DNA from: Geobacter sp. SVR
GTDB lineage: Bacteria > Desulfobacterota > Desulfuromonadia > Geobacterales > Pseudopelobacteraceae
Direction: 5' to 3'
Assembly (NCBI RefSeq): GCF_016865365.1
Contig: NZ_AP024469.1
Span: 3,750,501 to 3,814,500 of the forward strand
DNA: 64,000 nucleotides
Of this stretch, positions 18,141 to 25,872 are shown piece after piece (position 1 is the stretch's first letter; each line of letters begins with the position of its first letter). The position numbers and the translations under genes were made by a program. Under the pieces are notes generated by a model. That model ran no database searches. It was not told the DNA's origin and saw only the letters and a list, made by a program, of their open reading frames with translations.

Positions 18141-19538
18141 ATGTTCATTCTGAACAACAACGACCCTGCCCCTTTATACAAACAACTCTACCATCAGATC
18201 AGGGCACAGGTATTGTCCGGAGAACTGCCGGCAGACTCACGGCTCCCTTCTGTCAGAGACCTGGCAACCGAGCTGTCGACCAGCCGCAACACAGTGGAAG
18301 GCGCCTACCAGGAACTGTACGCGGAGGGGTACATCTACAGCAGGCCGCGCAGCGGGTACTTTGTGTCGGCGCTCGATCACGATGCGGCGCCGCTGCCATT
18401 GCCGCGCGCATCCCGCAAAGAGGACCGGGTCGAAGAGGCCTCTCCCGCCTACCGGTATGATTTTCATCCTGCCCGCCTTGACCGGCAGAGTTTTCCCGCT
18501 CAGCTCTGGCGCAAACTCTTTGTCGAGAGTCTGCGCAACAACTCCCGGCAGTTGGTCCAGTATGGGGAACTCCAGGGAGAGTGGAACCTGCGCTGCGCCA
18601 TTCGTCGCTACCTGGAACGGTCGCGCGGGGTGCTGTGCGACCAGGAGCAGATTATCGTCTGTGCCGGGCTTCAGCAGGGGCTCGACCTGGTGGCCCTCAT
18701 GCTGAAGGAGAACCATTCCGCACTGGCGGCCGAAGATCCCGGCTACCACCTCCCGCGCGCGGTGTTCCGCAACCACGGCTATGAAATCGTACCTGTCCCG
18801 GTCGGAGCGAATGGGCTCGATCTGGATCTCCTCATTGCCGGCCGGAGCACGATCGCCTATGTCACCCCCTCGCACCAGTTGCCGATGGGATACGTCATGC
18901 CGGTCGCCAACCGGCTGAAACTGATCGAGTGGGCCGAATCGGGCAATACATTCATCATCGAGGACGACTACGACAGCGAGCTGCGCTACCACGGCAAACC
19001 GATTCCCTCCCTGCAGGGGCTGCGGCCGCAGGGGAACATCATCTACTCGGGAACGTTCTCGAAGGTTCTGTCCCCGGCCCTGCGCATGAGCTACCTGGTG
19101 CTGCCCCGCTCGCTGCTTCCAGTGTACCGCCGACTCTTCCGGGACTACTTCTCGACAGTGCCGTTTCTGGAGCAGCACACCCTTGCCAGATTCATGGAAG
19201 AGGGGCACTGGGACCGTCATATCCGGCGCATGCGCATCATCTACAAGAAAAAGCACGACACTCTGCTGCGGGCTGTTGAACGACATTTCGGACCCCGGGC
19301 CACTGTTATCGGACAGGGGGCCGGGCTCCATGTGGTCCTGCAGCTCGATGGTGCCGGCCGATGCGAAGCGGAAATCATCCGCCGCGCCCAGGACCAGGGG
19401 ATACGGCTCCTTCCCTTTTCCGACACCTGCGTCTCCGATGCATCCGCCGGCCACACCAGACTGCTGCTCGGCTTCGGAGGAATGACCGCCGGAGACATCG
19501 AACCGGGCATTGCACTCCTCTCCCAGGCCTGCTTCTGA
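18141..19538 (+). CDS. MocR/PdxR-type GntR-family regulator with aminotransferase domain
   Basis: A 465-residue chimeric regulator. Residues about 1-75 are a GntR winged helix (PLYKQLYHQIRAQVLSGEL, LPSVRDLATELSTSRNTVEGAYQEL, GYIYSRPRSGYFV). The rest is a fold-type I aminotransferase domain with VTPSHQLPMGYVM, IIEDDYDSELRY and the PLP-lysine segment YSGTFSKVLSPALRMSY. Such proteins sense PLP or related amino compounds. The neighbour divergent gene encodes a flavin-binding protein related to pyridoxamine phosphate oxidase, a plausible but unproven target. No clear ribosome binding site is visible before the ATG. Confidence 0.93.
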   Translation: MFILNNNDPAPLYKQLYHQIRAQVLSGELPADSRLPSVRDLATELSTSRNTVEGAYQELYAEGYIYSRPRSGYFVSALDHDAAPLPLPRASRKEDRVEEASPAYRYDFHPARLDRQSFPAQLWRKLFVESLRNNSRQLVQYGELQGEWNLRCAIRRYLERSRGVLCDQEQIIVCAGLQQGLDLVALMLKENHSALAAEDPGYHLPRAVFRNHGYEIVPVPVGANGLDLDLLIAGRSTIAYVTPSHQLPMGYVMPVANRLKLIEWAESGNTFIIEDDYDSELRYHGKPIPSLQGLRPQGNIIYSGTFSKVLSPALRMSYLVLPRSLLPVYRRLFRDYFSTVPFLEQHTLARFMEEGHWDRHIRRMRIIYKKKHDTLLRAVERHFGPRATVIGQGAGLHVVLQLDGAGRCEAEIIRRAQDQGIRLLPFSDTCVSDASAGHTRLLLGFGGMTAGDIEPGIALLSQACF

Positions 19539-19788
19539 AGGGGCTTTCAGGGTCATCCGAGTTAAACAAGCATAGACCGCATCTGCCCCCGTTGGTAGTG
19601 CCAGTTGCGAACATAATTATGGGGTCAGAACTCCCCTTGGCATACCGAAAGGGGTGCCGCAGGGACCGGACGTTCCAGCCGCGACTGCATCCCGCAGGTT
19701 ACGCATCCCCCCTTTTGGGCTACACTTGCAACAAGGGGACGAATGCGCAAGGCCGGCAGAAGTGCTTCGTGAGCCCCGGGGGAGACAC

Positions 19789-20490
19789 ATGAACCTGTAC
19801 GTCGGCACCAGCGGATACTCGTACGCGGAGTGGAAAGGCACATTCTACCCGGAGGAACTGGCTGCCAAGCGGATGCTCCATTATTACGGCCAGCAGTTCC
19901 GGACGGTGGAGATCAACAACACCTTCTATCGCATGCCCAGCGTCCGGCTGTTGGAAGCGTGGGCCAACGAGGTGCCTGAGCATTTCAGGTTCGTACTCAA
20001 GGCGCCGCAGCGGATCACCCATCTCCAGCGGCTCAGGGACAGCGGCGATTCGGTCGCCTATCTGCTGGAGGCAGTGGGCTCGCTGAAGCAGCGCCTGGGA
20101 GCGCTGCTGTTCCAACTGCCTCCGGGCCTGAGGAGGGATCTGCCCCTGCTGCGCGAGTTTCTGGCACCGCTGCCGCGCGGGCAGCGCGTGGCCTTCGAGT
20201 TCCGGCACCAGTCGTGGTTCGGGGACGAGCTCTTCGGACTGCTGCGCGATCACGGGGCAGGGCTCTGTATCGCCGAAGCGGAGGGCACGCTTGAGGTGCC
20301 GTTGGTGGCGACCGCCGACTGGGGCTATCTACGCCTGCGCAGGTCCGACTACGGCGAGGCGGAGCAGAGGCGGTGGGTCGAGTGGATACGGCAACAGGCC
20401 TGGGAAGATGTCTTCGTGTTCTTCAAACACGAGGATGGAGGCAATGCGCCGCGCTTGGCGAAACAGTTCCTGGAACTGGCCGGCGCCTGA
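19789..20490 (+). CDS. DUF72 family protein
   Basis: A 233-residue TIM-barrel-like protein of the DUF72 (YecE-like) family: YVGTSGYSYAEWKGTFYP at the N terminus, VEINNTFYRMPS, FVLKAPQRITHL, LLFQLPPGLRRD, AFEFRHQSWF and DVFVFFKHEDGGNAP. The conserved GTSG, YxxWxGxFYP and FEFRH residues are all present. Function is not established. The start at 19789 is supported by GGGGGAGACAC directly upstream; the longer frame from 19654 is not needed. The gene is single and is followed by a large inverted repeat. Confidence 0.92.
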   Translation: MNLYVGTSGYSYAEWKGTFYPEELAAKRMLHYYGQQFRTVEINNTFYRMPSVRLLEAWANEVPEHFRFVLKAPQRITHLQRLRDSGDSVAYLLEAVGSLKQRLGALLFQLPPGLRRDLPLLREFLAPLPRGQRVAFEFRHQSWFGDELFGLLRDHGAGLCIAEAEGTLEVPLVATADWGYLRLRRSDYGEAEQRRWVEWIRQQAWEDVFVFFKHEDGGNAPRLAKQFLELAGA

Positions 20491-20528
20491 GCCACCTGGC
20501 CCGTCTTAACAGGCTGTCGAAATTTCCA

Positions 20529-20615
20529 GGTTGTTCAAAAATGGGTAGATCGTCGCCCTCACAGGAACAAGGAGGCTGACGAGGACGGCGGCGATCTACC
20601 CATTTTTGAACAACC
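20529..20615. repeat. Large inverted repeat between convergent genes
   Basis: Arms 20529-20552 and 20592-20615 are perfect 24-base complements (GGTTGTTCAAAAATGGGTAG...), extendable to about 28 bases with one mismatch. The loop is about 40 bases. It lies between the convergent DUF72 and HAD-ATPase genes. The size and perfection suggest a small mobile (MITE-like) element; it may also stop transcription from both sides, although no T-run follows. Confidence 0.85.
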
Positions 20616-20625
20616 TTCTATTGCT

Positions 20626-22323
20626 TCATGCCGTGCCGGTGTAGTGTTCCTCGATGATCCTGCGCAGCAGGCGGCGTCCTTCCGCGGGGCTGTGCTCCTG
20701 CCGCTCCAGGCAGGCCACCTCTTCGGCCAGCTTGAGGTCCTTGATCGCTTCGCGCATCCAGCGGGAATAATCTCCGCTGCGGAGATGGTACGTCCAGGTT
20801 TCGTCGTCGACTCCATCGGCAATCTGCAGGAAGATCCGCAGATTCTGCGCCCTGATGTTCAAGCGCCCCTCCGGGCCGCGAAACCGGAAATTGCGGTCCT
20901 CCGGCAGTTCGCCCTCAGCGTATTTACGCAGGTGGCGGCGCAGTTCGGCCCGCGGCTGCAGGGGGCGGAAGCGGACGGCCGGTCTCTGCGTTTGCCAGAG
21001 CAATGCCTCCCCCTGCCCCAGGTGCATGTCAGAAATGACCGGAGGGGCATGCTCACCGGCGTGGGCAAAGGCTGCAATGGTTTCGGACGGATTCTCGCCG
21101 AGTGCGATAATGGTGTGCATCCGGGTCAGCAATTGCGGGGAGACAAGCTCGGGATGCACCGTTATCAACAGCAGCCCCTGCAGGAGTGTCGGCACCGGAA
21201 GCGGCGGCGAGGCCCAGGAGGCTGGCAGCAGATGATGCGCCTCATCGACGATCAGCCAGTGTGGTCTCCCGGTACGGCTGCGGAAATCCAGGAGCGCCGC
21301 GAAGAACCGTTCGAAAAACGCCGGTCGATCGTCCAGCGGCAGGCCGATCAGGTTGGCGCTGAAGTTCCCCTCCCCCCGTTCCAGCAACCCCATCAGCTCG
21401 GTGATGGTGGGGGGGCGGTCGCGGTCACCGACAGCCACTGCGTCAGCGAAATCGGCGTAATCCCCTTCGGGATCGATGATGCAGTACTGGTACTCCTGCT
21501 CGGCAAGCTGCTCCATGAAAGCGGTGGCAACGGTCGATTTGCCGCTGCCGGAGGTTCCGGCCAGCAGCAGGTTATCGCCGTAGCCCGGAACAGCCAGCCC
21601 CCCTCCGGCTTCATCCTGTCCGATCATCAGTTCGTGACGCTCCAGGGACAATTCGGCCAGGTCCGAGGCGAGCAGCCGCTCGGCGAGTTCGACCACCCCG
21701 CTGCCATGATCCGCAACAGTCACCAGGTCGGCATGGTCCTTCAGCACAGGCAGGGCGTTGGCAACCGCCACGGCGCACTCGCAGACCGACAGGAAGGCAT
21801 GATCGTTTTCCGCGTCCCCGACGCCGACCGTATTATGGGGCGACAGTCCCAGCTCGCGCAGAGCCCGGCGCAGACCCACCGCCTTGTTGAGGCCGGTGGG
21901 GAGGACCATCACGGCCCCTTTATTGAAAATCACCTGGTATTCGATCCCCATCTCCCGGATCAAATCGAGGACCACATGGTCATGGGGCTCCCAAGTGGCC
22001 ACGATCACCCTGCCACAGGCCAGGTCGTCCACGCCGCGCCGGCGCAGCTCAGCCGTGAATTCGGGCGGAGGAGGATCGCCGAGCGGGGTTTCCTCCTGGG
22101 TCTCCGGCCGATAGATCAGGGCGCCGTCCTCCGCCACGACCCGGTCGAACAGTTCCAGCCGGGGACAGACCTGTTTCAGCTCTTCCAGACGCCGCCCGGA
22201 GACGAGCAGCAGCCGGCGGCCGCTCTCCCTGAGGCGTTCCAGCGCAGCCAACGTCGCATCATCGACCCTGCCATTCAGGGCAAGCGTACCGTCATAATCG
22301 CAGGCAAGGGCGTGATAACGCAT
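20626..22323 (-). CDS. Fusion of a HAD-type phosphatase and a HerA-like P-loop ATPase
   Basis: A 565-residue two-domain protein. Residues about 1-225 are a Cof-type HAD hydrolase: DYDGTLA (nucleophile motif), SGRRLEELK, the lysine in LNKAVGLRRAL and VGDAENDHAFL (acid motif). Residues about 230-565 are an ATPase with Walker A GTSGSGKST near 257, IIDPEGDYADF, and Walker B WLIVDEAHHLLP, resembling DUF87/HerA-type ATPases. GNPSET and LLWQTQRPAVRF follow. Both active sites look intact. The combined function is unknown; a regulated sugar-phosphate or nucleotide phosphatase is possible for the first part. No strong ribosome binding site before the ATG. Confidence 0.85.
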   Translation of the reverse strand: MRYHALACDYDGTLALNGRVDDATLAALERLRESGRRLLLVSGRRLEELKQVCPRLELFDRVVAEDGALIYRPETQEETPLGDPPPPEFTAELRRRGVDDLACGRVIVATWEPHDHVVLDLIREMGIEYQVIFNKGAVMVLPTGLNKAVGLRRALRELGLSPHNTVGVGDAENDHAFLSVCECAVAVANALPVLKDHADLVTVADHGSGVVELAERLLASDLAELSLERHELMIGQDEAGGGLAVPGYGDNLLLAGTSGSGKSTVATAFMEQLAEQEYQYCIIDPEGDYADFADAVAVGDRDRPPTITELMGLLERGEGNFSANLIGLPLDDRPAFFERFFAALLDFRSRTGRPHWLIVDEAHHLLPASWASPPLPVPTLLQGLLLITVHPELVSPQLLTRMHTIIALGENPSETIAAFAHAGEHAPPVISDMHLGQGEALLWQTQRPAVRFRPLQPRAELRRHLRKYAEGELPEDRNFRFRGPEGRLNIRAQNLRIFLQIADGVDDETWTYHLRSGDYSRWMREAIKDLKLAEEVACLERQEHSPAEGRRLLRRIIEEHYTGTA

Positions 22324-22341
22324 GTTTTTTCTCCGAGGCGG

Positions 22342-22803
22342 TTATTCCGGCTCGAGCACCAGATCGAATGTCGCGCTTTTCGCACCGCTCTGAGGGTAGT
22401 GCTGAGTGATCAGTCCGGCAAAGCCGCGCATATCCACCAGGATGTGGATATGGGGCGGCCGGCGGGCATAACCCGTCGGAAAATCGGTTTCGAGGCGGTA
22501 GCGCCCCTGTTTGTCGGCAATGATCGCCCCCCGGTGGGCATCGTCGTATTCTCCGTTCCTTCCGGTCTGCCAGAACTCGATCCTGGCACCGGGCAGGGGT
22601 TTGCAATCGGCCGCCGAGCGGACCGTTCCGGACAGGACATAACCGCTGCCGAGCTTGGAGCGCACGGGCGCGTTGGGCCGATAGAAGGGTCCGATCTCAT
22701 CCCACTGTGTCGGCCGGCATTTCTGGGCCCCGCTGGCCGGTGCCGCTGAAGCCAGCAACAGGGCGGCAACACAGAATATGGACAAACTCGCCACATGGAT
22801 CAT
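22342..22803 (-). CDS. Exported intradiol dioxygenase-like protein
   Basis: A 153-residue protein with a signal peptide (SIFCVAALLLASAAPASGA). The mature part follows the protocatechuate dioxygenase fold: GPFYRPNAPVRS, LSGTVRSAADCKPLPGARIEFWQ, then candidate iron ligands Tyr in NGEYDD, Tyr in PTGYARR and the two His of PPHIHILV. All four ligand positions are kept. It is shorter than catabolic enzymes and exported, so aromatic ring cleavage for growth is unlikely; periplasmic members are of unknown role. The start at 22803 is set by GGAGGAGG upstream and by the signal peptide. Confidence 0.82.
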   Translation of the reverse strand: MIHVASLSIFCVAALLLASAAPASGAQKCRPTQWDEIGPFYRPNAPVRSKLGSGYVLSGTVRSAADCKPLPGARIEFWQTGRNGEYDDAHRGAIIADKQGRYRLETDFPTGYARRPPHIHILVDMRGFAGLITQHYPQSGAKSATFDLVLEPE

Positions 22804-22993
22804 ACGCAATTTTACCTCCTCCCGATGTGCGGAGCAAACGTGCTGGCGCGATGTCCGGATACATAAACGTGAATCCCACTCGCTACCCATGCCGCCTATT
22901 CCTGCGTTCCGGTACAAGAGGTTGTCCAGACGGAGGTGATGCGGCACTGCCGGCATGACGCTCGGCTTCCAGGCCTCGCGGATTCAGGATAAA

Positions 22994-23019
22994 CCAAAGC
23001 CCGCAAAAGCGGGCTTTGG
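22994..23019 (-). terminator. Hairpin after the DUF3108 gene
   Basis: CCAAAGCCCGC pairs perfectly with GCGGGCTTTGG around a four-base loop, just after the stop at 23037 on the minus strand. Only a short T-run follows. Confidence 0.7.
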
Positions 23020-23036
23020 GAGTCGTCACGATGCAA

Positions 23037-23804
23037 TCACTTTCCGGCGGGCCAGTAACTTCCCCCCACCAGCGTAGCGGTGATGCTGCCGATCTTTACC
23101 TTGGACTTCATCAGGACCGGTATGCGGCGGTCGTCATCGGTGAGCCAGATGTACATGTCGCCGGTACGGGCAAAGATCCCCTCCGACTGCAGGATCGGCT
23201 TGATCACGATGGTCTTGAAACGCCCCAGCGGAGTGGAGATCTCCTCGCGCCGCAGAACCTGCACCTCCGTATTCCAGAGTCTCTTGCAGTCGAAGATGTC
23301 GATGTGGGTGGAGCTCCCCACCTGCAGCGGCACCGTGCGGAAATAGAAGAAGCTGGACAGGGTGTCGTAGGTACGTTCGGTGATCTTCTGGGTCTTGTCG
23401 GTCTTTTTAAGCAGATCCTTGGTGTTGACCTCCAGTTTTTCACGATCGAATGCGGCATCCTTCTCAAAGCGGGTCCACCCCTCGCGGATGCGCTCCCGGT
23501 ACAGACGCGGCACTCCGATGGAGTGCGGCTGTTCGCCTTTGACCAGAATCGATTCGATCCGGTCGTCCACCGGAAACATGACCTTCAACCAGGCAGCCGA
23601 ACGGGCGGTGGAAACGATTTTGATCTCATCCCCGTCCTGACTGACCTCCTGCACCGCCCGCCCCGCCGGAATACCGCTGTAGGAGATTTCAAACTCCAGC
23701 CGTTCCGGAATCGTAAAGGCCCGAACCGGTGAGGCTATCAGCAATGCAGCGGCCAGGGCCGTCATCAGCCCTGTCCGTACTGCGATGAATCTGAAACAGC
23801 TCAT
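23037..23804 (-). CDS. DUF3108 family exported protein
   Basis: A 255-residue protein with a signal peptide (LMTALAAALLIASPVRAF). The mature part starts IPERLEFEISYSGIPAGRA and contains ARSAAWLKVMFPVDDRIES, TYDTLSSFFYFRTVPLQVG, GRFKTIVIKPIL and MYIWLTDDDRRIPVLMKSKVKIGSI, the recurrent pattern of DUF3108 (periplasmic beta-sheet proteins of unknown role). The ATG at 23804 follows the upstream gene's stop by 10 bases, so the pair is cotranscribed. Only a weak ribosome binding site (TTAGGA) is visible. Confidence 0.87.
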   Translation of the reverse strand: MSCFRFIAVRTGLMTALAAALLIASPVRAFTIPERLEFEISYSGIPAGRAVQEVSQDGDEIKIVSTARSAAWLKVMFPVDDRIESILVKGEQPHSIGVPRLYRERIREGWTRFEKDAAFDREKLEVNTKDLLKKTDKTQKITERTYDTLSSFFYFRTVPLQVGSSTHIDIFDCKRLWNTEVQVLRREEISTPLGRFKTIVIKPILQSEGIFARTGDMYIWLTDDDRRIPVLMKSKVKIGSITATLVGGSYWPAGK

Positions 23805-23814
23805 GGCAAATGTC

Positions 23815-24189
23815 CTAAGCCTGCCCGCCCACCTCCGCGTTTTCGAAAGCGGACCGCACCTTGTGCATTTCTTCCATCTCGCGCAGCTTTTCGCCCATCC
23901 AGGCATGGAAAACCTTGGCGTTTTCGTAACTCATCACAACGCCGGTGTCGATGAACCGGACCATGCTGTTCGTCAGATCCTCCGGCTCGACAGCGGTTTC
24001 ACGACCGATGGAGCCTGCGGAGGTGATCTCGTGGCTGATCGACTCCGGCAGCGGTTGGCGTTCCAGGTAAAAATTGATGATCATTTCGCCCCTGGGCGAG
24101 AAACCGCCCTGGGCGCCGTTGACGTAGGTCGGATTGTAGCTGTAATTGAAGATGTACTTGAAGGTTAGCTCCGGTTTCTTCTGACTCAT
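23815..24189 (-). CDS. Conserved protein of unknown function
   Basis: A 124-residue soluble protein. It begins MSQKKPELTFKYIFNYSYNP and contains GGFSPRGEMIINFYLERQPLP, VEPEDLTNSMVRFIDTGVVMSYENAKVFHAWM and a C-terminal charged helix. AAGGAG lies 6 bases before the ATG at 24189. I do not recognise the family with certainty. It precedes the DUF3108 gene in one transcription unit and is divergent from the alpha/beta hydrolase. Confidence 0.8.
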   Translation of the reverse strand: MSQKKPELTFKYIFNYSYNPTYVNGAQGGFSPRGEMIINFYLERQPLPESISHEITSAGSIGRETAVEPEDLTNSMVRFIDTGVVMSYENAKVFHAWMGEKLREMEEMHKVRSAFENAEVGGQA

Positions 24190-24417
24190 GTTGATCTCCT
24201 TGACGGGTAAAGTGGGACGCGCACGGCGTCGGAAAATTTCTCGCACTATTGCATTCCATGACCTCGAAGAAAAGAAAAACTTGCGTAAAGGGCCGTCCGG
24301 AGCTACATAAAAATTGATCTCCCGCCATTACCGGAAGATTCCCTGCCTGTCCGGCAGGTGTCTCGCATCCAGGTGTTTCTGCAATTATAGCATACCCCGT
24401 CGCCAGGAGTTGACAAC

Positions 24418-25299
24418 GTGCCAGAACAACCACCGATGCATGACAGGGGCTTCGCGACCTTCACCCACTCTGCCGGCGATGTCATCCGTTACCGCACCGT
24501 CGGCTGCGGACCGCAGACGCTGCTGTTCCTGCATGGCTTCGCCGCCTCGATGCACACCTGGTACGACCTGCTGCCGTTCTTTCCGCCCGAGCGATTCACG
24601 CTATATCTGCTCGATCTGAAGGGGCACGGCGGCTCCTCCCGCCCGTTCAGCGGGGACTACTCCCCCCTTCACAATGCCGAACTCGTCAGGGCCTTCATCC
24701 GGTCAGCGCCTTTAAAGAAGATCACCCTTGTCGGCCATTCCCTGGGGGGAGGTGTGGCGCTCCTGGCAGCTCTGTCCTCCCCGGACGTGGAGCGCCTGAT
24801 CTTGATCGGAGCGCCGGCTTATCCGCAGCAGATCCCGCACTTCATGGTGCGTTTGAGCTGGCCGGTGATCGGTCCGCTGGCAATGACGCTGCTGCCGTCG
24901 CAGATGATTGCCAGACTGGGGTTGCAGGCCGCCTTCTACCGGCACGAGCGCATCACCCGGCAGCTGATGGCCCGTTATGCCGCCTGCTATACAGGCTTCA
25001 AGTCCGCCTGCGCACTGGCACGCACCGTGCGGCACATCGTTCCGGCCAATTTTACGGAACTGATCGCACGCTACCGGGAGATCACCATGCCGGTGCTCTT
25101 GCTATGGGGTGAACATGACCGGGTGGTTCCCCTCTGGCAGGGGGAGCGGCTCCAGCGGGAACTGCCGGATGCGCGGCTGGACGTCATCCCGGATTGCGGT
25201 CACAATCCCCACGAGGAGCGGCCGGAGGCCACCTTTGCATGCATAGCGGCCTTCTTCGATTCCACGGACGTTGACAAGGTACAGGAGCGTGATAGATAG
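24418..25299 (+). CDS. Alpha/beta hydrolase
   Basis: A 293-residue hydrolase of the alpha/beta fold. FLHGFAASMHTW forms the oxyanion region, the nucleophile elbow is GHSLGGG near residue 110, the acid is in WGEHDRVVP and the base in DCGHNPHEERP. A cap with hydrophobic helices lies between. The substrate is unknown; esterase or lipase-like activity is likely. The frame starts with GTG at 24418, 8 bases after AGGAG; an ATG 15 bases on has no such spacing. Divergent from the operon at 23037-24189. Confidence 0.9.
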   Translation: MPEQPPMHDRGFATFTHSAGDVIRYRTVGCGPQTLLFLHGFAASMHTWYDLLPFFPPERFTLYLLDLKGHGGSSRPFSGDYSPLHNAELVRAFIRSAPLKKITLVGHSLGGGVALLAALSSPDVERLILIGAPAYPQQIPHFMVRLSWPVIGPLAMTLLPSQMIARLGLQAAFYRHERITRQLMARYAACYTGFKSACALARTVRHIVPANFTELIARYREITMPVLLLWGEHDRVVPLWQGERLQRELPDARLDVIPDCGHNPHEERPEATFACIAAFFDSTDVDKVQERDR

Positions 25300-25348
25300 G
25301 GTTTATGATGGCTGAATCGATTCAGAAACGATGTGAAGGAGGTACGAA

Positions 25349-25726
25349 ATGAAGAACGGACTCATAAAAACTGCATTGGCAGCTGTCGCAGCCCTCTTCT
25401 TGTCCAGCGGCCTCACCATTGCCGCCGATGTCACCGGTAATGATATCAAAGGGGCTGCCAAATCCACCGCAACTGACGTCAAGGATACGACGAAAGGCGC
25501 CGCCTCCGAAGCCACGTCGGCCGCCAAGGGCAAACTGGTCGACATCAACACCGCCAGCGAGGCCGAGCTGAAAGCCATTCCGGGCATTGGCGACGCCTAT
25601 GCCAAAAAGATTATCGCCGGACGCCCCTATGCCAACAAGACCCAGCTCAAGTCCCGCAAAGTTCTGCCCGATCCGGTCTACGACAAAGTCAAGGATATGA
25701 TCATCGCCAAGCAGCCCAAGAAGTAA
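25349..25726 (+). CDS. Exported helix-hairpin-helix protein (ComEA-like)
   Basis: A 125-residue protein with a signal peptide (LAAVAALFLSSGLTIAA), a low-complexity polar linker rich in Lys, Asp, Thr and Ala (VKDTTKGAASEATSAAKG) and a C-terminal HhH domain (LVDINTASEAELKAIPGIGDAYAKKIIAGRPY, matching ComEA-type DNA-binding repeats). Such periplasmic HhH proteins bind double-stranded DNA; a role in DNA uptake is possible, but many are orphans. Strong GGAGG upstream. A terminator follows. Confidence 0.9.
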   Translation: MKNGLIKTALAAVAALFLSSGLTIAADVTGNDIKGAAKSTATDVKDTTKGAASEATSAAKGKLVDINTASEAELKAIPGIGDAYAKKIIAGRPYANKTQLKSRKVLPDPVYDKVKDMIIAKQPKK

Positions 25727-25758
25727 GTTGAAGTAGGTTCACCGCCATCACGGCAGAC

Positions 25759-25788
25759 GGGGCATCCGGCCATGGATGCCCCTTTTTT
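25759..25788 (+). terminator. Rho-independent terminator after the HhH gene
   Basis: GGGGCATCC and GGATGCCCC form a perfect 9-base stem, followed by six T residues. Confidence 0.93.
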
Positions 25789-25872
25789 ATGGCCGCCACA
25801 GCCGCAATAGCTTGACTTTATGACGTAAAATCACTATCCTGTCAGCTTTTTAGCCGCAGACAAGGAGCAGTG

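Noticed and set aside
20644-22749. 701-residue plus-strand open frame over the HAD-ATPase gene
   Set aside because: It is antisense to a protein with clear catalytic motifs and has low-complexity, arginine- and glutamine-rich content typical of shadow frames in GC-rich DNA.
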